From: JAVBMC01 sp031552845
GTDB lineage: Bacteria; Verrucomicrobiota; Kiritimatiellia; RFP12; DVOR01
NCBI GenBank assembly: GCA_031552845.1
Contig: JAVBMC010000069.1
Coordinates: forward strand, 5,740-69,739
Length of the DNA: 64,000 bases
Reading direction: 5' to 3'
Shown here in pieces: positions 9,398 through 17,499 of this stretch. The first letter of the stretch is position 1. Each line of letters starts with the position of its first letter. A model generated the notes under the pieces. That model saw nothing but the letters and a program-made list of their open reading frames with translations, made no database searches and was not told where the DNA came from. A program made the position numbers and the translations under genes.

Positions 9398-10371
9398 TAT
9401 TCCCCTCCGGTCCCGCCGCCAGACGCCGCATCAGGATCCACCCATGCAGTCACATCCTTGTCAGGATTGCCCATGTAAGCCAGGAACGGCAGCGTCATAA
9501 ACGCCTCGCCACGCGCATCCGTCCCGTAGAGGAACTTGTTGCCATTGAAGACGTTTGCGTCTGTGTCCTTGTCCAGGCGCGTCAGCACCGGCTCTTTGCG
9601 CTTTTGGACGCAGACGGCCTTGATACCGTTCTTCTCGCCCACGATAAACCACGACTTTTCGTGTGTGCCGACCAGATCCTCTGCCACACGCACCTTCAGG
9701 TTAATGGCAGGGGAAGTGTTGGAAACGCTCGTGGTGCCGTCGCTGATCAGTGTCGCCTCGCAGATCCGCTTGGCCAGCGATTCCAACGCAGGACCAACGA
9801 CCAACACAACCGGACGGACGCCTGCCGTCTGATCGCCATTCAGCTGCCAGCCGCGCATCGTTGCCATCGCTGCTTCAACGGCACTCTGCGACAAAGCCGC
9901 TTTGGAAGCGTTGGTGACCGTATTCCTGCCGAACTTACGCCCGGAACAGAAAAACTTGTTGCCGTCCGCCCAAAGATCATTGGCAACCATCGCGCCAACC
10001 GTCAGTTGTAGCCACAGCTTTGCAGCCGCTGCGCCCATGCTGGCGATCAACTGCGCGTAGACGCCATAGGCATCATCTTCGATTGCATTACGCGGCACCT
10101 CAACCGTGCTCTCAAAAGGCCGGTTGACTACGGTCAGCAGTCCCAACTCCAAGGTGTTGATTACACGATCGCCAGCCCATTCCTTCATGGAGGGCAGCTG
10201 ATTCAGCCACGCATGATTGGTAGCGGCACCGCCGGAGGGGACCAGCATAGCCACATCTTCAACCAGCAAGTCATTTGCATTGACCCGCTCATCAGCAGGC
10301 GCCATTGCGGCATTAAACTTGGCGTTGAATGTCTGAAACAAGGCATCCATCGTTGCTTTATTCGTATCCAT
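9397..10371 (-). CDS. Mu gpT-like major capsid protein
   Basis: 324 residues, close to the usual gpT length of about 305. Characteristic pieces are the early helix FQTFNAKFNAAMAPA, the segment WLNQLPSMKEWAGDR, VNRPFESTVEVPRNAIEDD, and the C-terminal FLYGTDARGEAFMTLPFLA. It follows the protease/scaffold gene and precedes the gp36-like gene, exactly as in Mu. It forms the icosahedral shell. Confident call. Confidence 0.92.
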   Translation of the reverse strand: MDTNKATMDALFQTFNAKFNAAMAPADERVNANDLLVEDVAMLVPSGGAATNHAWLNQLPSMKEWAGDRVINTLELGLLTVVNRPFESTVEVPRNAIEDDAYGVYAQLIASMGAAAAKLWLQLTVGAMVANDLWADGNKFFCSGRKFGRNTVTNASKAALSQSAVEAAMATMRGWQLNGDQTAGVRPVVLVVGPALESLAKRICEATLISDGTTSVSNTSPAINLKVRVAEDLVGTHEKSWFIVGEKNGIKAVCVQKRKEPVLTRLDKDTDANVFNGNKFLYGTDARGEAFMTLPFLAYMGNPDKDVTAWVDPDAASGGGTGGE

Positions 10372-10410
10372 AGATTTATAAAAACCTTTCTTGTTTGTTT
10401 CTACCCGGAC

Positions 10411-10863
10411 TTACTTGGCTTTCGTCGGCCAAACCTTATCCGGATCCATCCCGCAGCTCAACGCGATCGTACGCGCCTCCGGCGTGATGCCTTCCGTCAA
10501 AGATGTTTCCTTGACGTTGCCCGGCGTGCGTGCATGCAGCGGCACGGTCACAGCCAACGCCTTCACGTGCTCTTGGAGGGATGCCAGCGACATCTCGCCA
10601 ACCGCCGTTGCGGACAGCGCCACAACCTTACCCTCGGCCTTGGCAGCATCCAAGACCGCTTGCTTATCGCGTTTAAGCAGCTCGCCCTGCAAACTGACAA
10701 GACCAGCCGACAACGGTGCTACTGCCGCCTGAACGGCTTCCTGAATGGCGTCCGTTGCGTCCGGCGCCGTCTTAGCTGCCGCATCAAGCGCAGCCTGAAT
10801 GTCTTCATCGCTTGCATCGGACGCAAGGCCCAGCAGCGCGATCAACTTGGATTTGTAATCCAT
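10411..10863 (-). CDS. Z-like scaffold protein from an internal start in the protease gene
   Basis: The in-frame ATG at 10863 begins MDYKSKLIALLGLASDASDE and is preceded by AAAGGAACATCACAC, a good ribosome site with 9-base spacing. Translation from here would give a 150-residue, Ala-rich helical protein identical to the C-terminal half of the protease. Mu gpI contains such an internal product, gpZ, which is the scaffold. The same arrangement is inferred here from the site and composition. Confidence 0.6.
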   Translation of the reverse strand: MDYKSKLIALLGLASDASDEDIQAALDAAAKTAPDATDAIQEAVQAAVAPLSAGLVSLQGELLKRDKQAVLDAAKAEGKVVALSATAVGEMSLASLQEHVKALAVTVPLHARTPGNVKETSLTEGITPEARTIALSCGMDPDKVWPTKAK

Positions 10864-11382
10864 GTGTGATGTTCCTTTATTGTTGTTAAAATGCGGCCAC
10901 GCATTCAGCGGCGCCGCCGTGAACTCCATATCCGGCACTGCGCCCGTACGGCAGAGTGCCACCGACATGATCCCAACTGCCTCACCTGCCTTGTCGACGA
11001 TAGGTGCGGCCGAAACATCGATATAATTGTGGGCGCTCTCAATGCCCAACGGCGTCCAGCTAACCATGGACAGATAGACGCCATCACCCGGAACGATCTC
11101 AATATGACCATAACCCGCCACCGGACGCGGCTCTTTGCTTTCTTTCCAGGCGGGCGTGCCCTCGACTGTGTTATGCTCGAAGTCCAAGGGAACCGTTCGG
11201 AAAGGATATTCCGGCGCAATGGAACTTTTCAAAAGCTTGTCACCGATAAAAATCCGCGTCTTGCGCGCATTAGGGTTTTCGCCCCAGTTCAAAACCTTAA
11301 TCCGCTTCGGCAGCTTGCCCGGCTCCAAAACCGTGGGCACCGCCGCCGCCAAAACCAGTGAAAATAGATGTTGTTTGTGCAT
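10411..11382 (-). CDS. Mu gpI-like prohead protease
   Basis: About 323 residues from the ATG at 11382; a TTG at 11406 is an in-frame alternative. The N-terminal half (VLNWGENPNARKTRIF, VPLDFEHN, PVAGYGHIEI, DGVYLSMVSWTPLG, YIDVSAAPIVD) matches Mu gpI-type prohead maturation proteases. The second half is Ala-rich, helical and acidic, as expected for a scaffold. The family cleaves scaffold and capsid during assembly. Neither start has a good Shine-Dalgarno site; a predicted late promoter at 11390-11436 would place the transcript start almost at the ATG, so leaderless translation is possible. Confidence 0.85.
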   Translation of the reverse strand: MHKQHLFSLVLAAAVPTVLEPGKLPKRIKVLNWGENPNARKTRIFIGDKLLKSSIAPEYPFRTVPLDFEHNTVEGTPAWKESKEPRPVAGYGHIEIVPGDGVYLSMVSWTPLGIESAHNYIDVSAAPIVDKAGEAVGIMSVALCRTGAVPDMEFTAAPLNAWPHFNNNKGTSHMDYKSKLIALLGLASDASDEDIQAALDAAAKTAPDATDAIQEAVQAAVAPLSAGLVSLQGELLKRDKQAVLDAAKAEGKVVALSATAVGEMSLASLQEHVKALAVTVPLHARTPGNVKETSLTEGITPEARTIALSCGMDPDKVWPTKAK

Positions 11383-11389
11383 GGGCAAA

Positions 11390-11436
11390 AGTCTACCATA
11401 ACACAAGCTTTACCACTCGCGGGTGCGGGGCGTGTG
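11390..11436 (-). promoter_or_regulatory. Putative activator-dependent late promoter (copy 2)
   Basis: A 22-bp element at 11415-11436 matches one at 29664-29685 at 20 of 22 positions (core GGGTGCGGGG on the plus strand). On the minus strand it ends 19 bases before a -10-like hexamer, TAGACT (11390-11395). The other copy has the same 19-base gap before TATACT. No -35 consensus is present, so the element may be an activator site, like the C-dependent late promoters of Mu. It lies upstream of the protease-capsid-tail operon. Confidence 0.5.
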
Positions 11437-11442
11437 AGCGAC

Positions 11443-11471
11443 AAAAAAAGCCGCCCCAGTGACGGGACGGC
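11443..11471 (-). terminator. Intrinsic terminator after the gpG-like gene
   Basis: On the minus strand, GCCGTCCC and GGGGCGGC form an 8-bp stem (one G-U pair) with a 6-base loop, followed by seven T. It would end transcription of the early/head unit 28 bases after the gpG-like stop codon and insulate the late promoter that follows. Confidence 0.75.
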
Positions 11472-11498
11472 TTCGTTTTAAATTTGAAAGACGGTTGG

Positions 11499-11912
11499 TT
11501 ATTTTAGCAGATGGTTCACCATCGCTTCAACTGCGTCTTGGATTACATCTAAGGCTTGTGGGGCGATTTCGCCACTCGTATCTACCGGGAAGTAAGGCCG
11601 TGCCGGGAGATTGCGTGGTTCATAGCCATAATTCTGTGCGCAGGCATACGGGCGGTCTGTGCCGACCGCGATTGCATCCACGCTCAAAGGTTCCAGTTGA
11701 AGGCTCTTACACAGCAGACCCTCTTTTTGGAGTGTTGCCTCCGAACCATCTTTCTTCGGCGGCCATGGTGTAAGGCGGCGTACAGGGTCAGTCCAAGACA
11801 GCTCCGATTCGCTTTGCAGTGCCATTCCAGACGCAATCAAGATCGGTGTTTTATCCCGCAGCTTGTAGATCAGCCGCGCCAGTTCCGGAGAAACTTCATC
11901 AATGAGGTTCAT
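11499..11912 (-). CDS. Mu gpG-like virion morphogenesis protein (Phage_tail_S type)
   Basis: 137 residues. The family pattern is visible at the start (SPELARLIYKLRDKTPILIASGMA) and end (NLPARPYFPVDTSGEIAPQALDVIQDAVEAMV), as in the phage virion morphogenesis family that includes Mu gpG. It lies between the gpF-like gene and the protease gene, as in Mu. It probably acts in head completion or tail joining. It overlaps the small gene at 11899-12138 by 14 bases. Confidence 0.75.
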   Translation of the reverse strand: MNLIDEVSPELARLIYKLRDKTPILIASGMALQSESELSWTDPVRRLTPWPPKKDGSEATLQKEGLLCKSLQLEPLSVDAIAVGTDRPYACAQNYGYEPRNLPARPYFPVDTSGEIAPQALDVIQDAVEAMVNHLLK

Positions 11913-12138
11913 CAGCCGATTCCTCCCGCAGCCATTTCAAAATACGCGGCCACCGTTCCTCAGATGGAATCAGCCGACCCCGTGCCTCGTTCTCACGGTG
12001 CCACCGGTTCACTGCGTCAATCAATTCGCTCAGGCGGGCTGACTGCTCCGGTGTCGGACGCGTCTTGCCATCCGTGGGCAGATTCAGCTTGCGGACCTCC
12101 GCCTCAAATTCATCCTGGTCAATGATACGTTCGTCCAT
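11899..12138 (-). CDS. Small acidic protein between the gpF- and gpG-like genes
   Basis: 79 residues, charged and mostly helical (PEQSARLSELIDAVNRWHRE). AAAGGA precedes the ATG at 12138, and it begins 2 bases after the gpF-like gene ends. I do not recognise a family. Genes of this size between F and G occur in other transposable phages; a head-assembly role is guessed from position only. Confidence 0.5.
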   Translation of the reverse strand: MDERIIDQDEFEAEVRKLNLPTDGKTRPTPEQSARLSELIDAVNRWHRENEARGRLIPSEERWPRILKWLREESADEPH

Positions 12139-12140
12139 GG

Positions 12141-13292
12141 CTAAAATGTCCTTTTGATTTCAGTGTAACGGATGAGACCCGCATCTTCAAGCTTTTTAAG
12201 CGCGTCACGGTAGTTTTTTCGGAAGTGAGCCAACAGCAGTACCATCTCATCGGCATCCAAGCGGATCGGTTCCAAAACCTCCACCACGCTGTACCGCGTC
12301 TCCCCCACCACCGTCAGCCGCTGGCAGGCATCGCTATTCGCCAGCGTGGTCGCCAGATCCTGCGGACTGACCAGATGGTCGCCGCCCGGATGATTGTGCA
12401 GCACCGCCATCCGCACCTGCGCCGCCCGCGCCACGTCAAAGATGTTGCCTTCGCTCACGTAATCATTTGTGCCGTGGCTGCGGGCAACCACATCGCCTGT
12501 AGCATAATCCCGGGCAATCAGCCGTTCGGTCTTCAATCCCTTCACCTCCGCCAGATCCTTCCGGTCGTAATCCTGCCACAGCCAATCCCAAGCCGTCTGT
12601 TCAGGGTTGCCATACGTCTGCACCGGCGTCTTACGCATCGCCGCACAAAAACACATCCACTCCGCAGGCAGATACTTTTCTTTCACCTGATCCAGATTCA
12701 CCGTCAGGTTCTTCGGATGAAAGCCATACCCTGACTTCGCTGGCGCTCCCGGTAGTTTACTCACGTCACACACGCCGCCCAAACCCTCAGCTTGCCTTTT
12801 TGTCAGCTGCGTAACCATGCAACGACACCCCCATTCCCACGGCGGATAGTGAGTATCCCACCACGGATCATCCGCCGGAACAATCTTGCCGTCCAGCTCT
12901 TTATGCCCGTCACGCACCCTATCGTCATTCATGCAGCTATACCGCCAATACGGAAAAATAACAGCCATGTACTGTTGTTGCGAATACCGTCCGGCGGAAT
13001 AAGCTTGAAAGCCGTTGACACGCAAAAGTAGCTCTGCCCGCGCCTTTGCGCCTTGCTGGTCGCCGCCGATCACAGCGGCAATACCGTTTTTGATTTTGCT
13101 CCAATCGCCCCCTGCTGGCAGCTCGGCAATCATATCGCGGATCCGCGCTAACGCCTGCAAGTCCTCAATTCCGGATGCCGTGAAAGCGCGCACCTTCAAC
13201 GCCGCTGGCAGTTGTCCGAATGCTTCCGGATTGATTGCTGCCTTCCCGCGAATATAGCGGATGGCCACTTCATTATCGACTACGTCTAACAT
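12141..13292 (-). CDS. Mu gpF/SPP1 gp7-like minor head protein fused to a JAMM-type metalloprotease domain
   Basis: 383 residues. Residues about 60-190 match the SPP1 gp7/Mu gpF minor head family, with the ending CMNDDRVRDGHKELDGK and WEWGCRCMV. After a linker, residues about 270-345 carry HNHPGGDHLVSPQD, an exact H-x-H-x7-S-x2-D JAMM zinc motif as in RadC/JAB hydrolases; upstream Glu residues could complete the site. The ATG follows GGAGG. gpF-like proteins enter the head and may be injected. C-terminal effector domains on this family are known, so a protease or isopeptidase delivered with the DNA is a fair inference, not shown. Confidence 0.8.
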   Translation of the reverse strand: MLDVVDNEVAIRYIRGKAAINPEAFGQLPAALKVRAFTASGIEDLQALARIRDMIAELPAGGDWSKIKNGIAAVIGGDQQGAKARAELLLRVNGFQAYSAGRYSQQQYMAVIFPYWRYSCMNDDRVRDGHKELDGKIVPADDPWWDTHYPPWEWGCRCMVTQLTKRQAEGLGGVCDVSKLPGAPAKSGYGFHPKNLTVNLDQVKEKYLPAEWMCFCAAMRKTPVQTYGNPEQTAWDWLWQDYDRKDLAEVKGLKTERLIARDYATGDVVARSHGTNDYVSEGNIFDVARAAQVRMAVLHNHPGGDHLVSPQDLATTLANSDACQRLTVVGETRYSVVEVLEPIRLDADEMVLLLAHFRKNYRDALKKLEDAGLIRYTEIKRTF

Positions 13293-13301
13293 TTATGCCT
13301 C

Positions 13302-13799
13302 CTATGCAGTGAATACGCCTACCTTACCAAGACCGCTTGCTTCCAATTGACGAAGTAAAGATGCCTCTTGCTCTGAAAATGCCACAAGGCACGATGGCGC
13401 ATTGGCAGAATTGCCCTGTTGGCCGTCGACGTAATGAAATCGAAGCCGCCCCTTAATAAACAAGATGGTTGCGCCAGCTTGAAAAATATCCTCTTGAAAG
13501 CCACGTGTTTCTGTCCGTGCAAAAATCAATGCCAATCCACTGCCGCCTGTTTGGCAATGTTCACGGAGGCGTTTAATCCAGTTAAATGTTTCACGGTCAT
13601 ACGGCGGATTCAGCCACACGCGCCCAATCCACGGATGCGCGAGGCCGTCCTCTTCTTTGGTGTAATGATATGTAGCCGTATCCCAAGGCCTGTTAATCGG
13701 CACACAGGGATCTAAGTCAAACTTACCAAGCTGTTTCAACAGGCTGGGCGGCGTAAGCCATTCGTCATTGTTCACAGTATTGGTATTAAAGTTTTTCAT
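13302..13799 (-). CDS. Phage DNA N6-adenine methyltransferase (Dam_N6A type)
   Basis: 165 residues from the ATG at 13799, which follows AAGGAATAGG. It matches the short phage adenine methylases: NDEWLTPP at the N-terminus, FDLDPC, and the catalytic NPPY motif in VWLNPPYDRETF. These enzymes methylate adenine in the phage genome, giving protection from restriction or controlling expression. It overlaps the end of the previous gene. The recognition sequence cannot be told from sequence. Confidence 0.88.
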   Translation of the reverse strand: MKNFNTNTVNNDEWLTPPSLLKQLGKFDLDPCVPINRPWDTATYHYTKEEDGLAHPWIGRVWLNPPYDRETFNWIKRLREHCQTGGSGLALIFARTETRGFQEDIFQAGATILFIKGRLRFHYVDGQQGNSANAPSCLVAFSEQEASLLRQLEASGLGKVGVFTA

Positions 13800-13800
13800 C

Positions 13801-14319
13801 CTATTCCTTCCGCTTCCATCCGCCCATGCCATTGGCCTCTAAGTAATGGCGCCGCTCATCGCCATCCTCATCCCAGAAATCCGGATCATCTGCACAGGCT
13901 GCCAGATGACGGAACCAACTGTCCAACTCCAACAACCAACACCCCGGCGACACGTGGTGCATTTCGATATAACCGGCACGGTTCAACCGTTTCAATGTTT
14001 CATACTTCCGGCCTCGATCGAGATCACGAAAGCCAAGCTCTGTACAAAGGCTAATCGATAACCGAATATATTTGCCCCCCAGCGGGATCGGTACAAAGCC
14101 GCCTTCGTTTTTTTTCTCCACCCAACGGCAAAGCGTATAGGTTGGCGGCTGTTGACCATTCTTAGGCGTCCAGACAAGTTTATCCGGTGCAATTCGCACC
14201 ATCACCGGCTCGGCCAACTCTCGGAACTTTTTTGAGGCCGCTTCCACATCGGGCGACTTTTTAGGTTTCACCTCCTCATCGCCATCCCAAAAGGTCTGTT
14301 GAACGATATTTTTACTCAT
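13801..14319 (-). CDS. Hypothetical early/middle phage protein, possible DNA-binding
   Basis: 172 residues from the ATG at 14319, which has GGAGGTGCAAG upstream. An acidic, Lys-rich N-terminus is followed by a helix-strand section (YIRLSISLCTELGFRDLDRGRKYETLKRLNRAGYIEMHHVSPG) that looks like a winged-helix fold. The acidic tail has DDPDFWDEDGDERRHY. It sits between the GemA-like region and the methylase, where Mu carries its middle regulator mor, but I see no Mor-family signature. A regulatory role is a guess. Confidence 0.5.
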   Translation of the reverse strand: MSKNIVQQTFWDGDEEVKPKKSPDVEAASKKFRELAEPVMVRIAPDKLVWTPKNGQQPPTYTLCRWVEKKNEGGFVPIPLGGKYIRLSISLCTELGFRDLDRGRKYETLKRLNRAGYIEMHHVSPGCWLLELDSWFRHLAACADDPDFWDEDGDERRHYLEANGMGGWKRKE

Positions 14320-14532
14320 CTTGCACCTCCGCTTGTCGGTTATCGGCTTAACAGCCACGAGAAGCCACGGGAAACGAGGGGGAAATGACTTTAAGAGGGC
14401 GGACATAAAAATATAGCCCCCCTCCCCATCCCCCCATCTTAAAACGCACGAAAACACTGTTTTTAGAATCGCGCTGCGGACGCGGATATGACCCTGCGGT
14501 TTGCACCGCCGTGAATTGCGGCTGTAAAAAAA

Positions 14533-15048
14533 TCATTTGCGCTTCTTTCCGCCACGATTGCGTAAAGTAAACAGCACACTCCACACCTGTTTGGCGGTTG
14601 CTTGTTTGCGGGTTGTCTTGTGGATCTTCACAAACAACGAATCAACGTACCGCGCCACGCCATCGACGCCACCGAACGCATCCACCCAAACCTTCTCTTC
14701 GTTCGATAGCGCATTGTTCGCCCGGCGCCATTCATCGGCGGATTGCATCGCCTCCGGACTTGCGGGAACACCCCGCGCCGCCACCGTCCCGGCCAGCTTG
14801 GCAAAGTAGATGCGGACTTTCGAGTACTCACGTTGGTTGATCAGCTTAAAGCTGGTCTTGTGGCAAGCATCCCACAGCGCGCCTTTGCGGAACACGTCGA
14901 AACTCTCATCGTCCACCAACCCCAGCCGTTTCTGTTCATCATAGGCTTTATGCGCCACGATGATCAGATCCCGCTTCTGCGTGTTGGTGATAAAGCAATC
15001 ACCTTGCCCTCGCACCGCCTGATCTGCTTTGTTGTCATCCTTTTTCAT
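14533..15048 (-). CDS. Possible GemA/gp16-like (DUF1018) early regulator
   Basis: 171 residues from the ATG at 15048, preceded by GAGGAGTGACG. The pattern QKRDLIIVAHKAYDEQKRLGL ... SFKLINQREYSKVRIYFAKL resembles the N-terminal repeat of GemA/gp16 (DUF1018), an early Mu protein that affects host supercoiling and gene expression. The C-terminus is very basic (TLRNRGGKKRK). It lies after Gam in the early operon, where gp16 lies in Mu. The homology is weak. Confidence 0.45.
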   Translation of the reverse strand: MKKDDNKADQAVRGQGDCFITNTQKRDLIIVAHKAYDEQKRLGLVDDESFDVFRKGALWDACHKTSFKLINQREYSKVRIYFAKLAGTVAARGVPASPEAMQSADEWRRANNALSNEEKVWVDAFGGVDGVARYVDSLFVKIHKTTRKQATAKQVWSVLFTLRNRGGKKRK

Positions 15049-15064
15049 CGTCACTCCTCTCTTC

Positions 15065-15090
15065 CTCTCCGCGCCTCCGCGTCTCCGCGT
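15065..15090. repeat. Short tandem CGCGGAGR repeat
   Basis: Three near-identical units of about 8-9 bp (minus strand CGCGGAGA, CGCGGAGG, CGCGGAGA) fill the start of the 159-bp gap upstream of the gene at 14533-15048. The rest of the gap (15091-15207) holds no gene I can support. Confidence 0.6.
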
Positions 15091-15207
15091 GAGCTTCACC
15101 CACCTACTCGCGTTAGCCTCTCAACTTATTACCTATTACTTCTTACTTCGCTCTCGTCTTGGCTTCAAATATCCGAGGCGGTGTTACCCGCCCCGGCGGT
15201 TTCCATG

Positions 15208-15375
15208 CTAACCCTTTTTCTTGCGCGTTTTCTTCGGCTTATCCGCTGCGGGCGTCTTCGGCTCTTCAGCCGGAGTTTCCGCTGCTGTGCCCGAAGGAAT
15301 CGGCAATCCCTTCGGCGGTTTAACCGCCGTGCTCTTAACGGCAGTACTCCTGCGTTGCGTCCATTTAACTGGCAT
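15208..15375 (-). CDS. Small basic protein downstream of gam
   Basis: 55 residues, rich in Lys, Pro and Thr, ending KPKKTRKKKG. The ATG at 15375 has a strong site, GGAGGAGGTGAATAG, and starts just after the gam stop. A nucleic-acid-binding or structural role is suggested only by its charge. Confidence 0.55.
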   Translation of the reverse strand: MPVKWTQRRSTAVKSTAVKPPKGLPIPSGTAAETPAEEPKTPAADKPKKTRKKKG

Positions 15376-15376
15376 T

Positions 15377-15898
15377 CTATTCACCTCCTCCCTCTTTGGC
15401 TGGGCTGACATAAAAGCTTTCCTGCCGCTCAATACGCAGCCCAACTTTCCGTAAATCTTCGACGGTCAACTTACCGCCTTGAAAATCACCAAGGATCCGT
15501 TCTTTGTCTAACTCGACCTTCTCGCGGGTGTAAATCTGCAAATCCGGATCCGTCTGCACCAGTCCCAGCGTATACTCAACCTTGACGCCCGTCAGCTGCT
15601 TAACCGCCGGAGTACCGGAACGAAAGCCGATGGATCCGTGAATCAGATCCAGCCGCTTCTTATCGCCGAACTCACCGAGGTTCAGCGACGCCCAAGCCAT
15701 CATGTCATTGTACAGCTCATCGACTTGGCGTTTCAATTCTGTCAAAGGTGCCTCATACTTGGTACGAAGTTCAGTGATCTGTTCTTCCAAGCTCAACTGT
15801 TGCTTGTTGTACTCAATCAGAATTGAACAGTACTCGCCAAACACGCCCTCCAACTGCTCGCGGGTACTGATTGTTGTCTTTGTAGGTTTCTTTGCCAT
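15377..15898 (-). CDS. gam: Mu Gam-like host-nuclease inhibitor
   Basis: 173 residues, the usual Gam length. A long N-terminal coiled coil (SLEEQITELRTKYEAPLTELKRQVDEL) is followed by LIHGSIGFRSGTPAVK, close to the family's G-x-I-x-x-R-x-GTP motif, and a C-terminal VEDLRKVGLRIERQESFYV. Gam proteins bind DNA ends and protect them from RecBCD-type nucleases. AGGAGATAAGACA precedes the start. Its place, after the transposition genes, is that of Mu gam. Confidence 0.85.
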   Translation of the reverse strand: MAKKPTKTTISTREQLEGVFGEYCSILIEYNKQQLSLEEQITELRTKYEAPLTELKRQVDELYNDMMAWASLNLGEFGDKKRLDLIHGSIGFRSGTPAVKQLTGVKVEYTLGLVQTDPDLQIYTREKVELDKERILGDFQGGKLTVEDLRKVGLRIERQESFYVSPAKEGGGE

Positions 15899-15909
15899 TG
15901 TCTTATCTC

Positions 15910-16503
15910 CTAGTATTTGAGCCGCATCCCAAGTTTAATGTCCCAGACATCACGATCGGTAATGCCAAGGTCATTCTTGCAAATGTGGCGTTTGATTGAT
16001 ACAATCCTGAACTTCAGGTTAAACTGGGTATAGCCGCGAGCGAAACAAACCTTGGTGAACTTCTTTTGAGACAGCAGTTTGTTCCAGTGGCCCGAAGTCT
16101 CGCGGTACTCGTGGTCCTTTTCGCCGCTCTCCATCTGATCATACCACTTGTGTTTCAGCACCATGTAGAGTGTGGAGTTATCATCGAGCAGTATGCCATC
16201 GCCACAAGCCGTCCGCGGATAGAAGTGATTAAGCAGCCGTCCCGTTTCCGGCTGCTTCTCGATATTATCGTCAATCCCCAGCACATCATGAAGCAGGGTG
16301 AAGCCATCCGCATCCAAAAGCCTTTCAAAGTCAATCGCGGCACCGTAGCCATGACAGGCCAACAGGCTCATGTGGAGTTCTTTGCGTGAAGGCGGCTTGC
16401 ACCCGGACGACCGAATCAGCTGCATCACCTTCGTGATACAGCGTGAAGCCAGCCGCAAATCCTTGGCACTCATCTTCTCGCGGAGTAAAGCAAAGTCAAT
16501 CAT
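15910..16503 (-). CDS. Early protein with C-terminal ASCH/PUA-like domain
   Basis: 197 residues. The N-terminal half contains CHGYGAAIDFERLLDADGF and an acidic segment and is of unknown type. The C-terminal half (LKHKWYDQMESGEKDHEYRETSGHW ... FARGYTQ) has the LK-x2-W-x2-xxSGEK-x-xEYR signature of ASCH-type RNA-binding or modified-base-binding domains. GGGAGG precedes the start. It lies between MuB and Gam in the early operon. ASCH domains are linked to RNA metabolism and, in phages, to base-modification or counter-defence; which applies here is unknown. Confidence 0.65.
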   Translation of the reverse strand: MIDFALLREKMSAKDLRLASRCITKVMQLIRSSGCKPPSRKELHMSLLACHGYGAAIDFERLLDADGFTLLHDVLGIDDNIEKQPETGRLLNHFYPRTACGDGILLDDNSTLYMVLKHKWYDQMESGEKDHEYRETSGHWNKLLSQKKFTKVCFARGYTQFNLKFRIVSIKRHICKNDLGITDRDVWDIKLGMRLKY

Positions 16504-16512
16504 AGCACCTCC

Positions 16513-17472
16513 CTAGATTTTCGCCGTCCGCCGCATGGACACATCCGATACCGCCTGCGAGACCGCTTGAATCGACAGCCCCGCGCCGATCAGCTGTTTG
16601 GACACGTCCCGAACAAACGCCAGGGCGCCGTTATTCTGTGCAGCCGGGCGGATCATCTTGGCCGCCGCGTGCAGCTCTGCCTTTTCGGCCTCCGGGAAGA
16701 TGTTCTTTAAGTAGCCTTCAACATCTTTCACATCCAAACCCAGCTTGACACGTGCGCTGATCCGATTGGTCGACAGCTGACGCGCCTCAGAGAAAGCGGC
16801 TTTGTACAACTTTGCCCACATCTCCGGGATGCCAATTAAGACGAACTCACCGGGTGTGCGGTTGACAAGCGTCTTGATCACGTTGAGGCACTTCGGTCCC
16901 ATATGATGTGCCTCATCGATGATGATGCAACGCCGGGAAACCTTCAGCAGTTCCATGACGCGCGATAAACGGCTCACGCCACGGAAAGGCGGTGTCAGTT
17001 CGCCGAGTTCCACCAGCAGATCCCCCAACAATGCCGCAGGCGAATCGTTCCACATGCAGTTGGCTTCGATCATCAAAACACGCTTGCCGTACTTTCCGCA
17101 GAGGATCCGCGCCGAGGTTGTCTTGCCGCATCCGCTTTCACCGTCAACGAACACCACCCGGTCAGTGCCCCAGCTCTTCATCGCACCAACCGCCGCCAAA
17201 CGTACCGCATCCACGCCCGGCAGGTTGTCGTACTGCTCTTCGGCCGAACCCTCGCCCGTCAACGCCTGGATCAACGCCGCCGCCGCGCGGTAGTTCGCCA
17301 GCTGGGCATCAACGTCATAGCCTGCTGTTTTGCCCGCTTTCATATCGCGGAAGGTTTTCTCACTGCCCAGTCCTGGATACTCTTTTACAAGCTTGGCGAT
17401 GCCGATGCCCTTACGGGTAGCGTAATCGCTCATCACCGTTGCCAACTCCATCAGTTCTTTATTCTGTTCCAT
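16513..17472 (-). CDS. MuB-like transposition target-selection ATPase
   Basis: 319 residues (MuB is 312). It has an N-terminal helix-turn-helix-like part (KLVKEYPGLGSEKTFRDMKAG), Walker A GESGCGKTT, Walker B RRCIIIDEAHHM and a sensor segment FVLIGIPEMWAKL, as in AAA+ MuB/IstB-like proteins. It polymerises on target DNA, brings the MuA transpososome to target and gives target immunity. It lies downstream of the transposase, with AAAAGGAGAGAGAGT before the start. Confidence 0.9.
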   Translation of the reverse strand: MEQNKELMELATVMSDYATRKGIGIAKLVKEYPGLGSEKTFRDMKAGKTAGYDVDAQLANYRAAAALIQALTGEGSAEEQYDNLPGVDAVRLAAVGAMKSWGTDRVVFVDGESGCGKTTSARILCGKYGKRVLMIEANCMWNDSPAALLGDLLVELGELTPPFRGVSRLSRVMELLKVSRRCIIIDEAHHMGPKCLNVIKTLVNRTPGEFVLIGIPEMWAKLYKAAFSEARQLSTNRISARVKLGLDVKDVEGYLKNIFPEAEKAELHAAAKMIRPAAQNNGALAFVRDVSKQLIGAGLSIQAVSQAVSDVSMRRTAKI

Positions 17473-17499
17473 ACTCTCTCTCCTTTTCGTTTGTTACTG

